DNA of 64,000 bases from Actinopolyspora saharensis (GTDB taxonomy: Bacteria > Actinomycetota > Actinomycetes > Mycobacteriales > Pseudonocardiaceae), in assembly GCF_900100925.1 (NCBI RefSeq), contig NZ_FNKO01000002.1, positions 1,116,001 through 1,180,000 of the forward strand. The letters run 5' to 3'. Positions 31,481 through 39,922 of the stretch are shown piece by piece. The notes beneath the pieces are model-generated. The model made no database searches. It was given only the letters and a program-made list of their open reading frames with translations, and had not been told where the DNA came from. Both the position numbers and the translations under genes were made by a program. Within the stretch, counting starts at the first letter, position 1. Every line of letters begins with the position of its first letter.

Positions 31481-31488
31481 GGTTTACC

Positions 31489-31494
31489 AGGGTA
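31489..31494 (-). promoter_or_regulatory. -10 box of likely leaderless lysS promoter
   Basis: TACCCT on the minus strand, 8 nt before the GTG start of lysS. Confidence 0.4.
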
Positions 31495-31628
31495 CGGACC
31501 CGTTCGGAGGGGCACTGCGGCAGGAGGGGCCGAAAGAACCGCCCGCGCGCTCGGCACCGCCGCACCGCAGAAGAGCTCTGCGCACTTCCGATCGGGGAAC
31601 TCGTCCGAACCAGGTGCTTCAGCCTGAC

Positions 31629-31662
31629 CAGGACGAGAACATCCGGTGCGTGAGTCGGATGC
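31629..31662 (-). repeat. 34-bp box identical to 47518-47551
   Basis: All 34 bases are identical to 47518-47551 on the opposite strand (minus strand begins GCATCCGACTCACGCACC). Flanking similarity continues with AGGCT and AGCAC boxes. It corresponds to the tail of a copy-B-type repeat whose hairpin is not preserved here. Confidence 0.75.
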
Positions 31663-31734
31663 CCTGCACGATCGGAGGTTTTTGAACGGCGGAGCCGCTC
31701 ACACCCGCCCTGCCCACCGGCACCGCCGGGGGTT

Positions 31735-31821
31735 CTCAGTCGAGCGCCCGGCGAGGACGGACCCAACGTTGTGCAGGTCGCTACCCGATGTCGGGGCACC
31801 CGCAGCCGGGCGCCAACCGAG
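31735..31821 (-). repeat. Structured repeat unit, copy 31-2 (87-nt hairpin)
   Basis: Read on the minus strand. Stem 1 is CTCGGTTG/CGACTGAG (31814-31821 with 31735-31742, two G.U pairs). Stem 2 is GCGCCCGGC/GCCGGGCGC (31805-31813 with 31744-31752). Stem 3 is CCCGAC/GTTGGG (31790-31795 with 31762-31767, one G.U). The loop carries GTAGCGACCTGC. The G.U pairs exist only in this reading direction. Confidence 0.75.
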
Positions 31822-31918
31822 GCTCCGCCACGCAACCACCTAGCAAAAGGAGCCGCCGAGAAGCCTGTCACTCCAACGCAGGCGCTCTGAGCCTGCGCAG
31901 TCGGCACCGCCGCGGGTT

Positions 31919-32005
31919 CTCTCGTGGTGCTCTCGCGAGGAAGGCCCGACGTTGTGTAGGTCGCTACCCGATGTCGGGCCTCGCCGCAGCGAGAGCCCGC
32001 GAGAG
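31919..32005 (-). repeat. Structured repeat unit, copy 31-1 (87-nt hairpin)
   Basis: Read on the minus strand. Stem 1 is CTCTCG/CGAGAG (32000-32005 with 31919-31924). Stem 2 is GCTCTCGC/GCGAGAGC (31989-31996 with 31929-31936). Stem 3 is AGGCCCGAC/GTCGGGCCT (the two arms at 31973-31981 and 31942-31950). The loop carries GTAGCGACCTAC. Downstream follows GAGAACCC, GGTGCCGACTGC and CAGGCTC...GCCTGCGTTGG. It starts 44 nt after the coaX stop. Confidence 0.78.
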
Positions 32006-32048
32006 GTTCCGCCACGGGCCCCACCGAGCAGAGCTCCGTCACGAGTTG

Positions 32049-32879
32049 TCATTCCATGTTGCGGTCGAAAACCAACCGCAACCCGAGCAACGTCAACTCC
32101 GGGATGTGGTGCGAGATCGTGTGCGACTCGCTGATCACCAGGGGAGCCAACCCGCCCGTGGCCAGCACCGTGGTGGGGCCGCCGTGGGTTTGCTCCAGTT
32201 CGGACACGATGCTGCGGACGAGCCCGTCCACCTGCCCCGCGAACCCGAAGAGCAGGCCGGACTGCAGGCACTCGACGGTGTTCTTGCCGATGACCGAACG
32301 CGGCCTGGCCAGCTCGACCTTGCGCAGCTGGGCCGCACGCGACGCGAGAGCGTCCAGGGAGATCTCCACCCCGGGGGCGAAGGCCCCTCCGAGGAACTCC
32401 CCCTTCGCCGAGATGGCGTCGATGTTGGTGGAGGTGCCGAAATCCACCACGACGCAGTTCGTGGCGTACAGGTGGTGCGCGGCGAGCGTGTTGATCACCC
32501 GGTCCGCCCCCACTTCCTTGGGGTTGTCGACCAGCAGCGGAACGCCCGTGCGCACCCCGGGCTCGACCACGACCCGCGGAACGTCCTCCCAGTTCCTGCC
32601 CAGCATCACCCGCAGTTCACGCAGCAGCGTGGGGACCGTGGACAACGCCGAGATGCCGGTGATCTTGTCGACGTAGTCGCCGAGCAGCCCGCGCATGGTG
32701 AACGCCAGCTCGTCGGCGGTCATCCTCGGTTCGGTCCGCATCCGCCAGTCCCGGACCAGCCGAGCCTGCGCCTTGGGCTTCCGCGTCGAGCCGGTTCTCC
32801 GTTCGGACTCGTCGTCGGGGGCGTCCTCGTAGAGTCCCAACACGATGTTGGTGTTGCCTACATCGATGGCGAGCAGCAC
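32049..32879 (-). CDS. coaX: Type III pantothenate kinase
   Basis: This enzyme phosphorylates pantothenate, the first step to coenzyme A, and is insensitive to CoA feedback. The 276-aa ASKHA-fold protein starts LLAIDVGNTNIVLGLY (phosphate-1 motif). GADRVINTLAAHHLY, VVDFGTSTNIDAIS and GGAFAPGVEISLDAL follow. An acidic/basic insertion (EDAPDDESERRTGSTRKPK, about residues 16-35) is longer than in E. coli-type homologues. The GTG at 32879 follows GAAGGGAAG, which rules out the longer frame upstream. It is the last gene of a DUF2520-panC-panD-coaX pantothenate/CoA unit, equivalent to Rv3603c-Rv3600c. Confidence 0.94.
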   Translation of the reverse strand: MLLAIDVGNTNIVLGLYEDAPDDESERRTGSTRKPKAQARLVRDWRMRTEPRMTADELAFTMRGLLGDYVDKITGISALSTVPTLLRELRVMLGRNWEDVPRVVVEPGVRTGVPLLVDNPKEVGADRVINTLAAHHLYATNCVVVDFGTSTNIDAISAKGEFLGGAFAPGVEISLDALASRAAQLRKVELARPRSVIGKNTVECLQSGLLFGFAGQVDGLVRSIVSELEQTHGGPTTVLATGGLAPLVISESHTISHHIPELTLLGLRLVFDRNME

Positions 32880-32953
32880 CGTTGCTTCCCTTCCTTCGCT
32901 TCGACCACCGCGGGGGAACACCGGTGGCCGACTTCACGCCCCGAAAACGCCGC

Positions 32954-33388
32954 TCAGGCCGACGGGTCCGTCCCGTTCCCGGAGACACCCGAGCTGCCCA
33001 GCCCCGAACCGCTCGGGACGTGCGCGGGGTCTCCACCGGTCTCGACGACGCGGTTGTCGGAATCGACGAACAGCACCCGTGGGCGAAACGTCCGGGCCTC
33101 CGAGTCGTCCATCATCCCGTACGCGATCAGAATCACCAGGTCACCGGGGTGAACCAAATGCGCGGCGGCTCCGTTGATACCGAGCACACCGGAATCCCGC
33201 TCCCCCGTGATCGCGTAGGTCTCCAGCCGCGCGCCGTTGGTCACGTCGACTATCGTGACCTGCTCACCGTCGAGCAGGTCGGCGGCCTCCATCAGCGCGG
33301 CATCTATGGTCACCGACCCGACGTAGTGCAGGTCAGCCTGGGTGACGGTGGCACGGTGGATCTTGGACTTGAGCATGGTTCGCAACAT
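32954..33388 (-). CDS. panD: Aspartate 1-decarboxylase
   Basis: PanD makes beta-alanine from aspartate for pantothenate synthesis. It is a pyruvoyl enzyme that cleaves itself at Gly-Ser in HYVGSVTID (about residues 22-26). The 144-aa protein has the family core [23 protein letters not shown] and [10 protein letters not shown]. The C-terminal Gly/Ser tail ([17 protein letters not shown]) extends beyond the E. coli protein. The ATG at 33388 follows GGGAGGGGAAAG; the frame is open further upstream without a comparable site. Confidence 0.96.
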   Translation of the reverse strand: MLRTMLKSKIHRATVTQADLHYVGSVTIDAALMEAADLLDGEQVTIVDVTNGARLETYAITGERDSGVLGINGAAAHLVHPGDLVILIAYGMMDDSEARTFRPRVLFVDSDNRVVETGGDPAHVPSGSGLGSSGVSGNGTDPSA

Positions 33389-33478
33389 CGGCTCTTTCCC
33401 CTCCCGAGTTCCAGGGCTCGTCCCGAGAACGTCCGCGGCCCGGACGACCGGGGCCACCCGCCCAGGGGACTCCCGTCC

Positions 33479-34399
33479 TCACTCCGCTTCGGCCGCGCTC
33501 AGCTCGACCAGGGCGTTGTCGAGCAACCTGGTTCCTCCCACCTCGGCAGCCACCAGCAACCGGGCCTCCCCCGTCTCCGGGGGCGGTCCGAGCTCGGGAT
33601 CGCGCAGCTCGAGGTAGTCGAGCTTGACCTCCGGTTCGGCGGCCAGCACCTCCCGCGCGGCGGCGAGCACGGCCTCCGCCCCCCGAGAGCCCGCGTGGGC
33701 TCCCGCGGCCAGCGCCGCGGAGAGCACCAGGGCAGCGGAACGCCGCCGCTGGTCGAGGTAACGGTTCCGCGAGGACAGCGCCAGCCCGTCGGACTCCCGC
33801 ACGATCGGTATCCCCTGGACGTCGGTGGGGATGTTCAGCTCGCGGACCATCCGGCGCAGCAGCACCAGCTGCTGGTAGTCCTTCTCCCCGAACAGGGCCA
33901 GGTTCGGACCGACGATGTTGAGCAGCTTGGCCACCACCGTCAGCACCCCGCTGAAGTGACCGGGCCTGCTGGCTCCTTCCAGGTCGCGCCCGGGCTCCCC
34001 GGCGTCCACGGTGATCTGCGGGTCGGATCCGTAGAGCTCGTCACGTCCCGGGGAGAACACGAGCTCCACGCCCTCGCGACCGAGCGCCTCGACGTCGGAG
34101 TCGAAGGAGCGCGGGTAGCTGTCGAAGTCCTCGTCCGGGCCGAACTGCAGCGGATTGACGAAGATCGAAACCACGGTCACGCTGTTCGGGACCCGACGAG
34201 CGGCCCGAACCAGCTCCAAGTGGCCCTCGTGCAGGGCGCCCATCGTCGGCACCAGCACGACCTTGCGCCCGGTGGCGCGCAGCGCCCGCGTCACCTTGGC
34301 GAGCTGATCGGGGTGCCGGTGCACCGTGACCTCGCGCGGTGTGAAACCGGGGCCCGCGCCCACCCCCTCCGAACTGGCCGATTCGTCCGGTGCGCTCAT
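33479..34399 (-). CDS. panC: Pantothenate synthetase
   Basis: PanC joins pantoate and beta-alanine with ATP. The 306-aa protein has the HIGH-like PTMGALHEGHLELVRAA near residue 50, SIFVNPLQFGPDEDFDSYPR, and the KMSKS-like ESDGLALSSRNRYL near residue 200. LFGEKDYQQL is also intact. The ATG at 34399 overlaps the stop of the DUF2520 gene (ATGA), so translation is coupled. A Ser/Glu/Gly-rich N-terminal extension of about 25 residues precedes the catalytic core. Confidence 0.96.
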   Translation of the reverse strand: MSAPDESASSEGVGAGPGFTPREVTVHRHPDQLAKVTRALRATGRKVVLVPTMGALHEGHLELVRAARRVPNSVTVVSIFVNPLQFGPDEDFDSYPRSFDSDVEALGREGVELVFSPGRDELYGSDPQITVDAGEPGRDLEGASRPGHFSGVLTVVAKLLNIVGPNLALFGEKDYQQLVLLRRMVRELNIPTDVQGIPIVRESDGLALSSRNRYLDQRRRSAALVLSAALAAGAHAGSRGAEAVLAAAREVLAAEPEVKLDYLELRDPELGPPPETGEARLLVAAEVGGTRLLDNALVELSAAEAE

Positions 34400-35349
34400 T
34401 GCCAACCCCCGTCGAGTACTTCGTTAACACCCACCGCGTCGTCCGAGCGCAGCATTCCCGAACGAACGGCCCGCTCGGCCGTGCGCCTCGCCAACTGCAC
34501 GTAGCCCGCCACCGCGTCCGGTTCCGCGCTCCCGAGCACCTCGAGGTGGGAGCGCACCGTCCCGGCGTCCCCGCGGGCGACCGGGCCGGTCAATCCCCTG
34601 TCGCCGTAGCGCAGCGCGTTGTCCAGCGCGGCGGACAGAATGGGCCCCAGCACGCGATCGGGCGTTTCGATCCCGGAGGAGCGCAACAGCTGGGCACACT
34701 CGTTGACCAGGGTGACCAGGTGGTTCGCCCCGTGAGTCAGCGCCGCGTGGTAGAGCTTTCTGGCCTCTTCCGGAACGCGGACGGGATCGGCCCCCATCTC
34801 GACCGCGAGCGCCGTGCCGACGCTGGTTCCCGCCTCGTCGTCGGCCCGCGCGGTAACGGCCATGCAGGCCGTGCCCAGTCGTTCCAGGTCCTCGGGCTTG
34901 CCCGTGAAGGTCATCGCCGGATGCAGCGCTATCGGGAGTACTCCCGCCTCGGCCGCCGGTTCGAGCACCTCGGCACCGTGCGCCCCCGAGGTGTGCACCA
35001 CTATCTGCCCGGAACGCAGCGAGCCGGTTCCGACCAGCCCCCGAACCAAGCCGGCCAGCGCGTCGTCCGGCACGGCGAGCAGCACCAGATCCGCCTGCTC
35101 GGCCACCTCGTCCGGGCCGCGCACCGGGACCGAGGGCAACAGCTCGGCCGCTCTCGCCAGCGCAGCTTCCGAAACCGCCGAAACCGCGCCTATCTCGTGA
35201 CCGACCCTGCGCAGCGCAGCGCCGAGAACGCTGCCGACCCGCCCGGCCGAGATCACACCGACTCGCAGCCTGGGACGCGCGGCGTCGCCGCCCCGCGGGA
35301 AGTTCTCCACCGTTCCATCCGAACGGTTGCCGTGCCGATCAGCGGACAC
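34396..35349 (-). CDS. Rossmann-like/DUF2520 protein of the pantothenate cluster
   Basis: A 317-aa protein of the Rv3603c type. The N-terminal nucleotide-binding fold begins RVGVISAGRVGSVLGAAL (about residues 28-45), reminiscent of F420-dependent NADP reductases and ketopantoate reductases. DLVLLAVPDDAL is the second Rossmann element. A helical DUF2520 domain (about 180-305) includes KLYHAALTHGANHLVTL. Its place directly before panC, with ATGA overlap, suggests a role in pantoate supply such as ketopantoate reduction; this is inferred from context. The GTG at 35349 is chosen for AGGAGG 10 nt upstream. Confidence 0.8.
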   Translation of the reverse strand: MSADRHGNRSDGTVENFPRGGDAARPRLRVGVISAGRVGSVLGAALRRVGHEIGAVSAVSEAALARAAELLPSVPVRGPDEVAEQADLVLLAVPDDALAGLVRGLVGTGSLRSGQIVVHTSGAHGAEVLEPAAEAGVLPIALHPAMTFTGKPEDLERLGTACMAVTARADDEAGTSVGTALAVEMGADPVRVPEEARKLYHAALTHGANHLVTLVNECAQLLRSSGIETPDRVLGPILSAALDNALRYGDRGLTGPVARGDAGTVRSHLEVLGSAEPDAVAGYVQLARRTAERAVRSGMLRSDDAVGVNEVLDGGWQ

Positions 35350-35499
35350 GTCGACCAATCCTCCTACCGTTCCAGTCCCGTACCGGGTACCGGACAGCAT
35401 CGCGAGAGTAACTCCGGAAACGGACTCGTGGACCCACAAGGTGGTGAGAGCCACGTGCTGTCGCCCGACCGCGCCGGGCACGGATGGCGAAAACCACGC

Positions 35500-35540
35500 C
35501 CCGGGGGCCGCGAAACTCGGCTCGCCGCGGCGCCCCCGGG
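35500..35540 (-). terminator. Terminator hairpin after the PrsW-like gene
   Basis: A nine-bp GC stem (CCCGGGGGC paired with GCGCCCCCGGG) immediately after the stop of the PrsW-like gene. A TTTT lies about 10 nt beyond on the minus strand. Confidence 0.6.
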
Positions 35541-35541
35541 A

Positions 35542-36765
35542 TCACTCCTCGGAGGGTTTCCGGACGTTCATCCTGGTCAGCTCGTCCAACTTGATCCGCG
35601 CGGTCCGGATGGCCTCCTGCGAACCGCTCGCCGAACGACGCGCCTCCTTGAGGTCCGCGATCAGCTTCTCACGACGCTGCCTGCGCACTGCACTGGTCGT
35701 GTTCCCGTGCTGCGCGCGGTGCTGCAGAAAGGCCAGCTCGGTGACCGCTATCTGGTAGTCCTGCACCGCCTTGGCCGCCTCCGGCCCGGCGTTGCGGCGC
35801 ACCTTGCGCTTCCAGCCGCGCCGTTCGGACAGGCTCGCCAGCATCTCCAGCTCGCTGGGCACGATCAGCCCGGCCCGCTGCAGGGCGGGCAGCTGTTGGG
35901 CCACGATGCGCTGTTCCCTCTTGCGCTGCCACACGACCAGTCCTCCCGTGCCGAGGAAGACGGGCACCATGATCACGAAGTAGACGTTGAGGAAGCTCTC
36001 CCCGCCGAGGGTCGTGGAACCGTTCCACACGGCGTGCAGCAGCACTGCGGCCAGGAAGCCCAGCAGTGGCCAGAGCGTCCGCATCCGGGAACTGCGCGAC
36101 CTGGTGGCCAGACCGACCCCGATACCGGCCATCGTGGTGAAGAGCGGGTGGGAGAACGGGGCCAGCAATCCGCGCAGCACGAAAACCGCGACCACGCCCC
36201 CGCTCATGTTGCCGAGCCCGGTCTGCGCGAAGGCCTTGCCGAAGTAGAAGATGTTCTCGATGAAAGCGAAGCCCGCGGCGGTCAGCGCCGCGTAGACGAT
36301 GCCGTCCACCATGCCGTTGAACTCGGAGCGGCGCCGGAACCACAGCGCGATCACGAACAGCGACTTGGCGGCCTCCTCCACGACCGGGGCCGTGACCACC
36401 AGGGCGAAGTGCTCCTGGAAGGTACCGCTGAACAACACCTCGCCGAATCCGGTCATCGCGTCGTTCAGCATGAAAGCGCAGGCGGTGGCACCTCCCGCTC
36501 CCCACAGGAACGCGCCGACGAGCAGCATCGGCGGTTCGGGCTCCCAGCGATCGATCCACACGATCGCGCCGAACACCACGGCGACCGGAAGCAGCGCCGC
36601 CAGGGCCCCGACCACAGCGGCCACGTACCCCACTCGAGCCGTGGCGATGCCGAGCATGGCCAACCCGCACATGCCGAGCAGAATCAGCCCGGCCACCGGC
36701 CAGCCGACCACTCGGTGCTTGTAGGTCTGGTTCCTGCGGGCACCCGAGATATCAGGATTGGACAC
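35542..36765 (-). CDS. PrsW-family intramembrane protease
   Basis: A 407-aa membrane protein with about nine hydrophobic segments (residues 20-305) and a basic, helical cytoplasmic C-terminus (about 310-407). The PrsW motifs are visible: the EExxK-type VVEEAAKSLFVIAL near residue 135, FAFIENIFYFGKAF, PFSHPLFTTMAGIGVGLA, and HAVWNGS. Members include the B. subtilis protease that cleaves anti-sigma factors. The substrate here is unknown, and no sigma or anti-sigma pair is adjacent. The GTG at 36765 has a TATCGT -10 box 7 nt upstream and no Shine-Dalgarno, so it is likely leaderless. Confidence 0.85.
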   Translation of the reverse strand: MSNPDISGARRNQTYKHRVVGWPVAGLILLGMCGLAMLGIATARVGYVAAVVGALAALLPVAVVFGAIVWIDRWEPEPPMLLVGAFLWGAGGATACAFMLNDAMTGFGEVLFSGTFQEHFALVVTAPVVEEAAKSLFVIALWFRRRSEFNGMVDGIVYAALTAAGFAFIENIFYFGKAFAQTGLGNMSGGVVAVFVLRGLLAPFSHPLFTTMAGIGVGLATRSRSSRMRTLWPLLGFLAAVLLHAVWNGSTTLGGESFLNVYFVIMVPVFLGTGGLVVWQRKREQRIVAQQLPALQRAGLIVPSELEMLASLSERRGWKRKVRRNAGPEAAKAVQDYQIAVTELAFLQHRAQHGNTTSAVRRQRREKLIADLKEARRSASGSQEAIRTARIKLDELTRMNVRKPSEE

Positions 36766-36772
36766 GCCGGAA

Positions 36773-36778
36773 ACGATA
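36773..36778 (-). promoter_or_regulatory. -10 box of leaderless PrsW-like gene
   Basis: TATCGT on the minus strand, 7 nt before GTG at 36765. Confidence 0.4.
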
Positions 36779-36829
36779 AGCCCCGCCTCGGGGCGTCGAC
36801 ACCACCTACCGCTCCTTCCGGAGGGTGAT

Positions 36830-38251
36830 TCACTCGTCCCGGCGGCGGCGTCTCCTCGCCTCGTTGGAATCGCCGTAGGCCGCGAGCAGGTCCTCGACCG
36901 AAGTTCCCTGCGTGTGGGCACCGGCCACTCCGGTTGGTGCCGCCTCCCCGGATTCCCGGCTCTCCCGGGGGGTTTCCGTTTCTCTCACCCGATCGAGGAC
37001 AGCACCGTCCTCGCCGTTTTTCTCACCCGATCGTGACTCCTCTTCCGCAGGAACGACTTCCGCTGAAGACCGGTCCGGGCGTCCGCCCGGTGGGAACTCG
37101 CTGCGCCCCTGGGGAGCATCGGCCCGGGACTCGGCCGGCGCCGCGACGCGAGGGGGTCGTGCCAGGGGCGGGCCGTTCCGCCGCACAGCGGGAGGTTGTG
37201 CTTGAGGGCGTGCCTGGGGGACTCCGCCCGCTGCCGCCTCGCCCCGCTGCGGGGGCCGCCCAGGCCCGACCCCCGGAGCGGGAGGTGACGGCCGGGAATC
37301 GGCAGCGCTCGCATCAGCTGTCCCCTGAGCGGGCGGGGGCGGCCCCGAACCGTGATTCGCGGCTCCACCGCTGCTCTCCTGCGTCTCGGGCGGGGAGGCT
37401 CGCGTTCCGCTCCGCCTGACCACCGGGTTCCGCGCGGACGCTTGGGGCGGGCGCTGACCATCAGGAGGCTCGCCGCTGTCCGCCGCCCCGTGCACGGCAC
37501 CGGTGAACCTCGGCGGCCGCTGCGGCGGAGGACTCGGAGGCGGCTGCTGCGGAGGGGCGTTCGGAGGTGGTTGAGCCGCTTCCCGCTGCGGAGCGGGCGG
37601 TGGTCCCGGAGCTGCCGGACGCACCGGAGGAGAAGCGGGCGGGGAGTTCGTCCCCGTGCGCGCGCTCCCCTCCGGAGCAGGGCCTGCCGGAGCGTTCTGC
37701 CGCGTCAGTCGAGCCTGCCCGTCCCACCCGCCCGAGTTCCGTGACGCCGACTCCCCGCGTGCGACCTCCGCCGCATCCCCCGTTCCGACCGGAGAGGTTC
37801 GCTGCCCGCCCTGCTTCGGGGGAGCCTCCCCCGAGGGGGCGGAGCGCTCCAGGGAGCGCTCGAGCAGCCGCCGCAGCTCGCGCACCTCGGAACGCAACTC
37901 GGAAATCTCCGACTCGGTTTCCGCGCGCACCCGCCGGTGCGCCTCGTTCTCCGCTTCCGATTCGTGCTGCTGACGCGCCTCGATCTCGCGCTCGAGCTCG
38001 CGCTCGTACTCACGCTGGTTCCGGTTCAACGACTCGTCCCGCTCACGAACCCGCTCGCGTAACCGGCCGGCCAGCAGCGCGGCCAGCAGAGCCGCCCACA
38101 GCGCCACCACGATTCCCAACCGCAGCAGTCGGACGTCGTCGCCGAACATCAACACCGTCGTCGCCGCGACGGCCAGGACCGACGTGCCGACCCACAGCAA
38201 CGTCACTCGTCCACCTCTCGCCGGAGGCTCGGAGTCGTTCGGGGCAGCCAT
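36830..38251 (-). CDS. Membrane protein with coiled coil and long Pro/Gly-rich tail (Rv3604c-like)
   Basis: A 473-aa protein of unknown function. Two transmembrane segments lie at about residues 16-36 and 42-61. A charged coiled coil follows (about 62-135, with RERVRERDESLNRNQREYER). The rest is a disordered Pro/Ala/Gly/Arg-rich region (about 140-445), ending in a conserved-looking short acidic/basic tip with VEDLLAAYGDSNEARRRRRRDE. The order TM pair, coiled coil, low complexity is shared with the alanine/arginine/proline-rich membrane protein at the same place in mycobacteria. The ATG at 38251 has TACTGT 7 nt upstream, so it is likely leaderless. Confidence 0.75.
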   Translation of the reverse strand: MAAPNDSEPPARGGRVTLLWVGTSVLAVAATTVLMFGDDVRLLRLGIVVALWAALLAALLAGRLRERVRERDESLNRNQREYERELEREIEARQQHESEAENEAHRRVRAETESEISELRSEVRELRRLLERSLERSAPSGEAPPKQGGQRTSPVGTGDAAEVARGESASRNSGGWDGQARLTRQNAPAGPAPEGSARTGTNSPPASPPVRPAAPGPPPAPQREAAQPPPNAPPQQPPPSPPPQRPPRFTGAVHGAADSGEPPDGQRPPQASARNPVVRRSGTRASPPETQESSGGAANHGSGPPPPAQGTADASAADSRPSPPAPGVGPGRPPQRGEAAAGGVPQARPQAQPPAVRRNGPPLARPPRVAAPAESRADAPQGRSEFPPGGRPDRSSAEVVPAEEESRSGEKNGEDGAVLDRVRETETPRESRESGEAAPTGVAGAHTQGTSVEDLLAAYGDSNEARRRRRRDE

Positions 38252-38258
38252 GCGGCCA

Positions 38259-38264
38259 ACAGTA
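38259..38264 (-). promoter_or_regulatory. -10 box of leaderless Rv3604c-like gene
   Basis: TACTGT on the minus strand, 7 nt before the ATG at 38251, inside a locally AT-richer gap (38252-38420). Confidence 0.4.
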
Positions 38265-38420
38265 CCCGGAATTTATGTCTTCGAAATCCGGAGGGATTCC
38301 AACGTGACAAAGCGATTACGCAACGAAGTGCTGTTTTTCGAGCAGCCGGAGCGGAAAATCACCTTTTCGCGCGAAAACGAACCGCGGAAACAACCGAACG
38401 AGTTCACACCGGAAAGAGCA

Positions 38421-38888
38421 CTACTCGTCCTCGGAGTCGGTGTCCTCCTCGGGCTCGTCCGGATTGCGCATGCACCACTCCAGCCACAACCCCGCGCCGA
38501 TCAGCGCCACAGCACTGATGAGCCCGATCACGGCAGCCGCAGTGTCCGACTTGACGACCTCCACGGGCCCGTACCGAGGCAGCAGGAAGACCAGCAGAGC
38601 CACCCAGGCGCCCCCCATGAGCGCCCCGGCCAGCGAGGAGGCCTTGGCCAACGCCACCACCCGAGTAGCCGTCATCGGATCGAGTGGCTCGATTCCCGGT
38701 TTGCGCTGCACCTTCGGGCGCACCACGAAAGCCAGCACGACCTCCACCAGCGCGACCACCAGCAGGGTCGCGCCCGCGGCGAGCGGCAACGGGGGAAGCG
38801 CACCGTAACCCACTTGCACAGCGCCGTAGACCAGCACGGCCGCGATCAGAGCCGCGGCCACGAGATCACGAGTCCTGGTGTAGCTCAT
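38421..38888 (-). CDS. DUF3180 membrane protein
   Basis: A 155-aa inner-membrane protein with four hydrophobic segments in two pairs (about residues 8-28, 35-55, 80-100 and 115-135) and a strongly acidic C-terminus (PDEPEEDTDSEDE). It matches the pattern of DUF3180 proteins (Rv3605c type), which sit next to folK throughout Actinobacteria; no function is known. The ATG at 38888 is chosen because GGAGGGCGG lies just before it. It is the last gene of the folE-folP-folB-folK run. Confidence 0.8.
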   Translation of the reverse strand: MSYTRTRDLVAAALIAAVLVYGAVQVGYGALPPLPLAAGATLLVVALVEVVLAFVVRPKVQRKPGIEPLDPMTATRVVALAKASSLAGALMGGAWVALLVFLLPRYGPVEVVKSDTAAAVIGLISAVALIGAGLWLEWCMRNPDEPEEDTDSEDE

Positions 38889-39038
38889 CCGCCCTCCGTG
38901 CCGGCGCCGCCGTCGTCCCGGAACCGCACCTCGGACACCGCGGAGACGGCTCACTGCCTTTGTTACGAGTCCCTGCCCGGGGACGAGTCACGATCCGTGC
39001 GTCCGCGCCCCCTCGGACCCCGGTCCGGAAAACCACCG

Positions 39039-39533
39039 TCAGAGCAGGCTCAGGTCCCGACACCTGCGCACCCCGGCCACCTCCTCGTCCGGAAGTCGCC
39101 CGCACAGCTCGGACACCCTTCCGCGCCCGGGCAGAACCGCCTCCGGCTCCACCTCGGCCCAGGGAACCAGCACGGTCGCCCGCTCGGGCGTTCCTGGGTG
39201 CGGCAGCAGCAGCTCCGGATCGCCGCTGCGCACGTCGTCCACAGTGACCACGTCCACGTCCAGGGTGCGCGGTCCCCAACGCTGCTCCCGCGTGCGCTCG
39301 GCCTCCTGCTCGAGCCGCTGCCCACGACGCAACCAGTCCCACTCGTCGAACTCGGGAGAGCTCACCACGAGCACCGCGTTGAGGAAGTCCGGCTGATCGG
39401 TGACCCCCCACGGCGCCGTCTCGTACACCGCGGAAGCCGCGACCAGCACGTCGGAAAAACCACGTGCCGCCAGCCGCAAGTACTCGAGGCGGTCACCGAC
39501 GTTCGATCCCAGCGAGAGCACCGCACGACTCAT
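39039..39533 (-). CDS. folK: 2-amino-4-hydroxy-6-hydroxymethyldihydropteridine diphosphokinase
   Basis: FolK transfers pyrophosphate from ATP to the pterin in folate synthesis. The 164-aa protein begins [16 protein letters not shown] (family signature), followed by [21 protein letters not shown], and then the metal/ATP motif [16 protein letters not shown] with the two Asp ligands. [20 protein letters not shown] closes the domain. The ATG overlaps the folB stop (ATGA). Confidence 0.95.
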   Translation of the reverse strand: MSRAVLSLGSNVGDRLEYLRLAARGFSDVLVAASAVYETAPWGVTDQPDFLNAVLVVSSPEFDEWDWLRRGQRLEQEAERTREQRWGPRTLDVDVVTVDDVRSGDPELLLPHPGTPERATVLVPWAEVEPEAVLPGRGRVSELCGRLPDEEVAGVRRCRDLSLL

Positions 39534-39922
39534 GTCGAAGCGGCCTTCGCCCCACGCCCACCGCGCCGCGAACGGCGGATGGTCACCGAAACGTCGTCGA
39601 AGGTGAGCGGGATCGGCGCAGCAGGCTTGTGGATCGTGACCTCCGCGGCGTGCGGCCTGCCGTCGGCCATGACGTCGTCGGCGATCTCCGCCGCGACGGT
39701 CTCGACCAGGTCACGGGAGGGACCGGTGACCACGGCCGCGGCGCGCTCGGCCAGCACCCCGTAGTGCAGGGTCCGGTTCACATCGTCCTCGGCGGCGGCC
39801 TCGTCGAGATCCACCCAGACGGTGATGTCCACGACGAACTCCTGCCCCTCCTGCTTCTCCCGCTCGAACACCCCGTGGTATCCGAACGAGCGCAGGCCGG
39901 TGACCGCGATCCGGTCAGCCAA
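39530..39922 (-). CDS. folB: Dihydroneopterin aldolase
   Basis: FolB converts dihydroneopterin to hydroxymethyldihydropterin and glycolaldehyde. The 130-aa protein has [21 protein letters not shown] (with the active-site Glu) and the later catalytic Lys in [11 protein letters not shown]. The TTG start at 39922 is supported by GGAGGTGA 5 nt upstream. It overlaps the end of folP by 8 bp and folK by ATGA, so the fol genes form one coupled operon. The C-terminus carries a basic tail ([11 protein letters not shown]). Confidence 0.93.
   Translation of the reverse strand: MADRIAVTGLRSFGYHGVFEREKQEGQEFVVDITVWVDLDEAAAEDDVNRTLHYGVLAERAAAVVTGPSRDLVETVAAEIADDVMADGRPHAAEVTIHKPAAPIPLTFDDVSVTIRRSRRGGRGAKAAST

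Larger units (their letters stand above)
31481..32048 (-). other. coaX-lysS intergenic region filled with structured repeats
   Basis: There is no supported gene in these 568 bp. About 31609-32015 is repeat-family DNA, read on the minus strand: two full 87-nt hairpin units (31919-32005, then 31735-31821, 184 bp apart), each with 3' conserved boxes, and the tail of a further copy at 31629-31662. A 189-aa frame (31473-32042) is open only because the repeats happen to be. Confidence 0.7.

Noticed and set aside
31600..32015. CRISPR array as an explanation of the tandem repeats
   Set aside because: Units are about 184 bp apart with long diverged segments and covarying stems; there is no short exact repeat with unique spacers, and no cas genes.
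31473..32042. 189-aa open frame on the minus strand between coaX and lysS
   Set aside because: It runs through the structured repeats, has no recognisable domain, and its similarity to frames at 47 kb is explained by the repeated DNA.
31600..32048. T-box or other riboswitch controlling lysS
   Set aside because: The same element occurs at 47 kb in reverse orientation relative to its genes, no T-box or antiterminator sequence is seen, and a -10 box lies directly before lysS.
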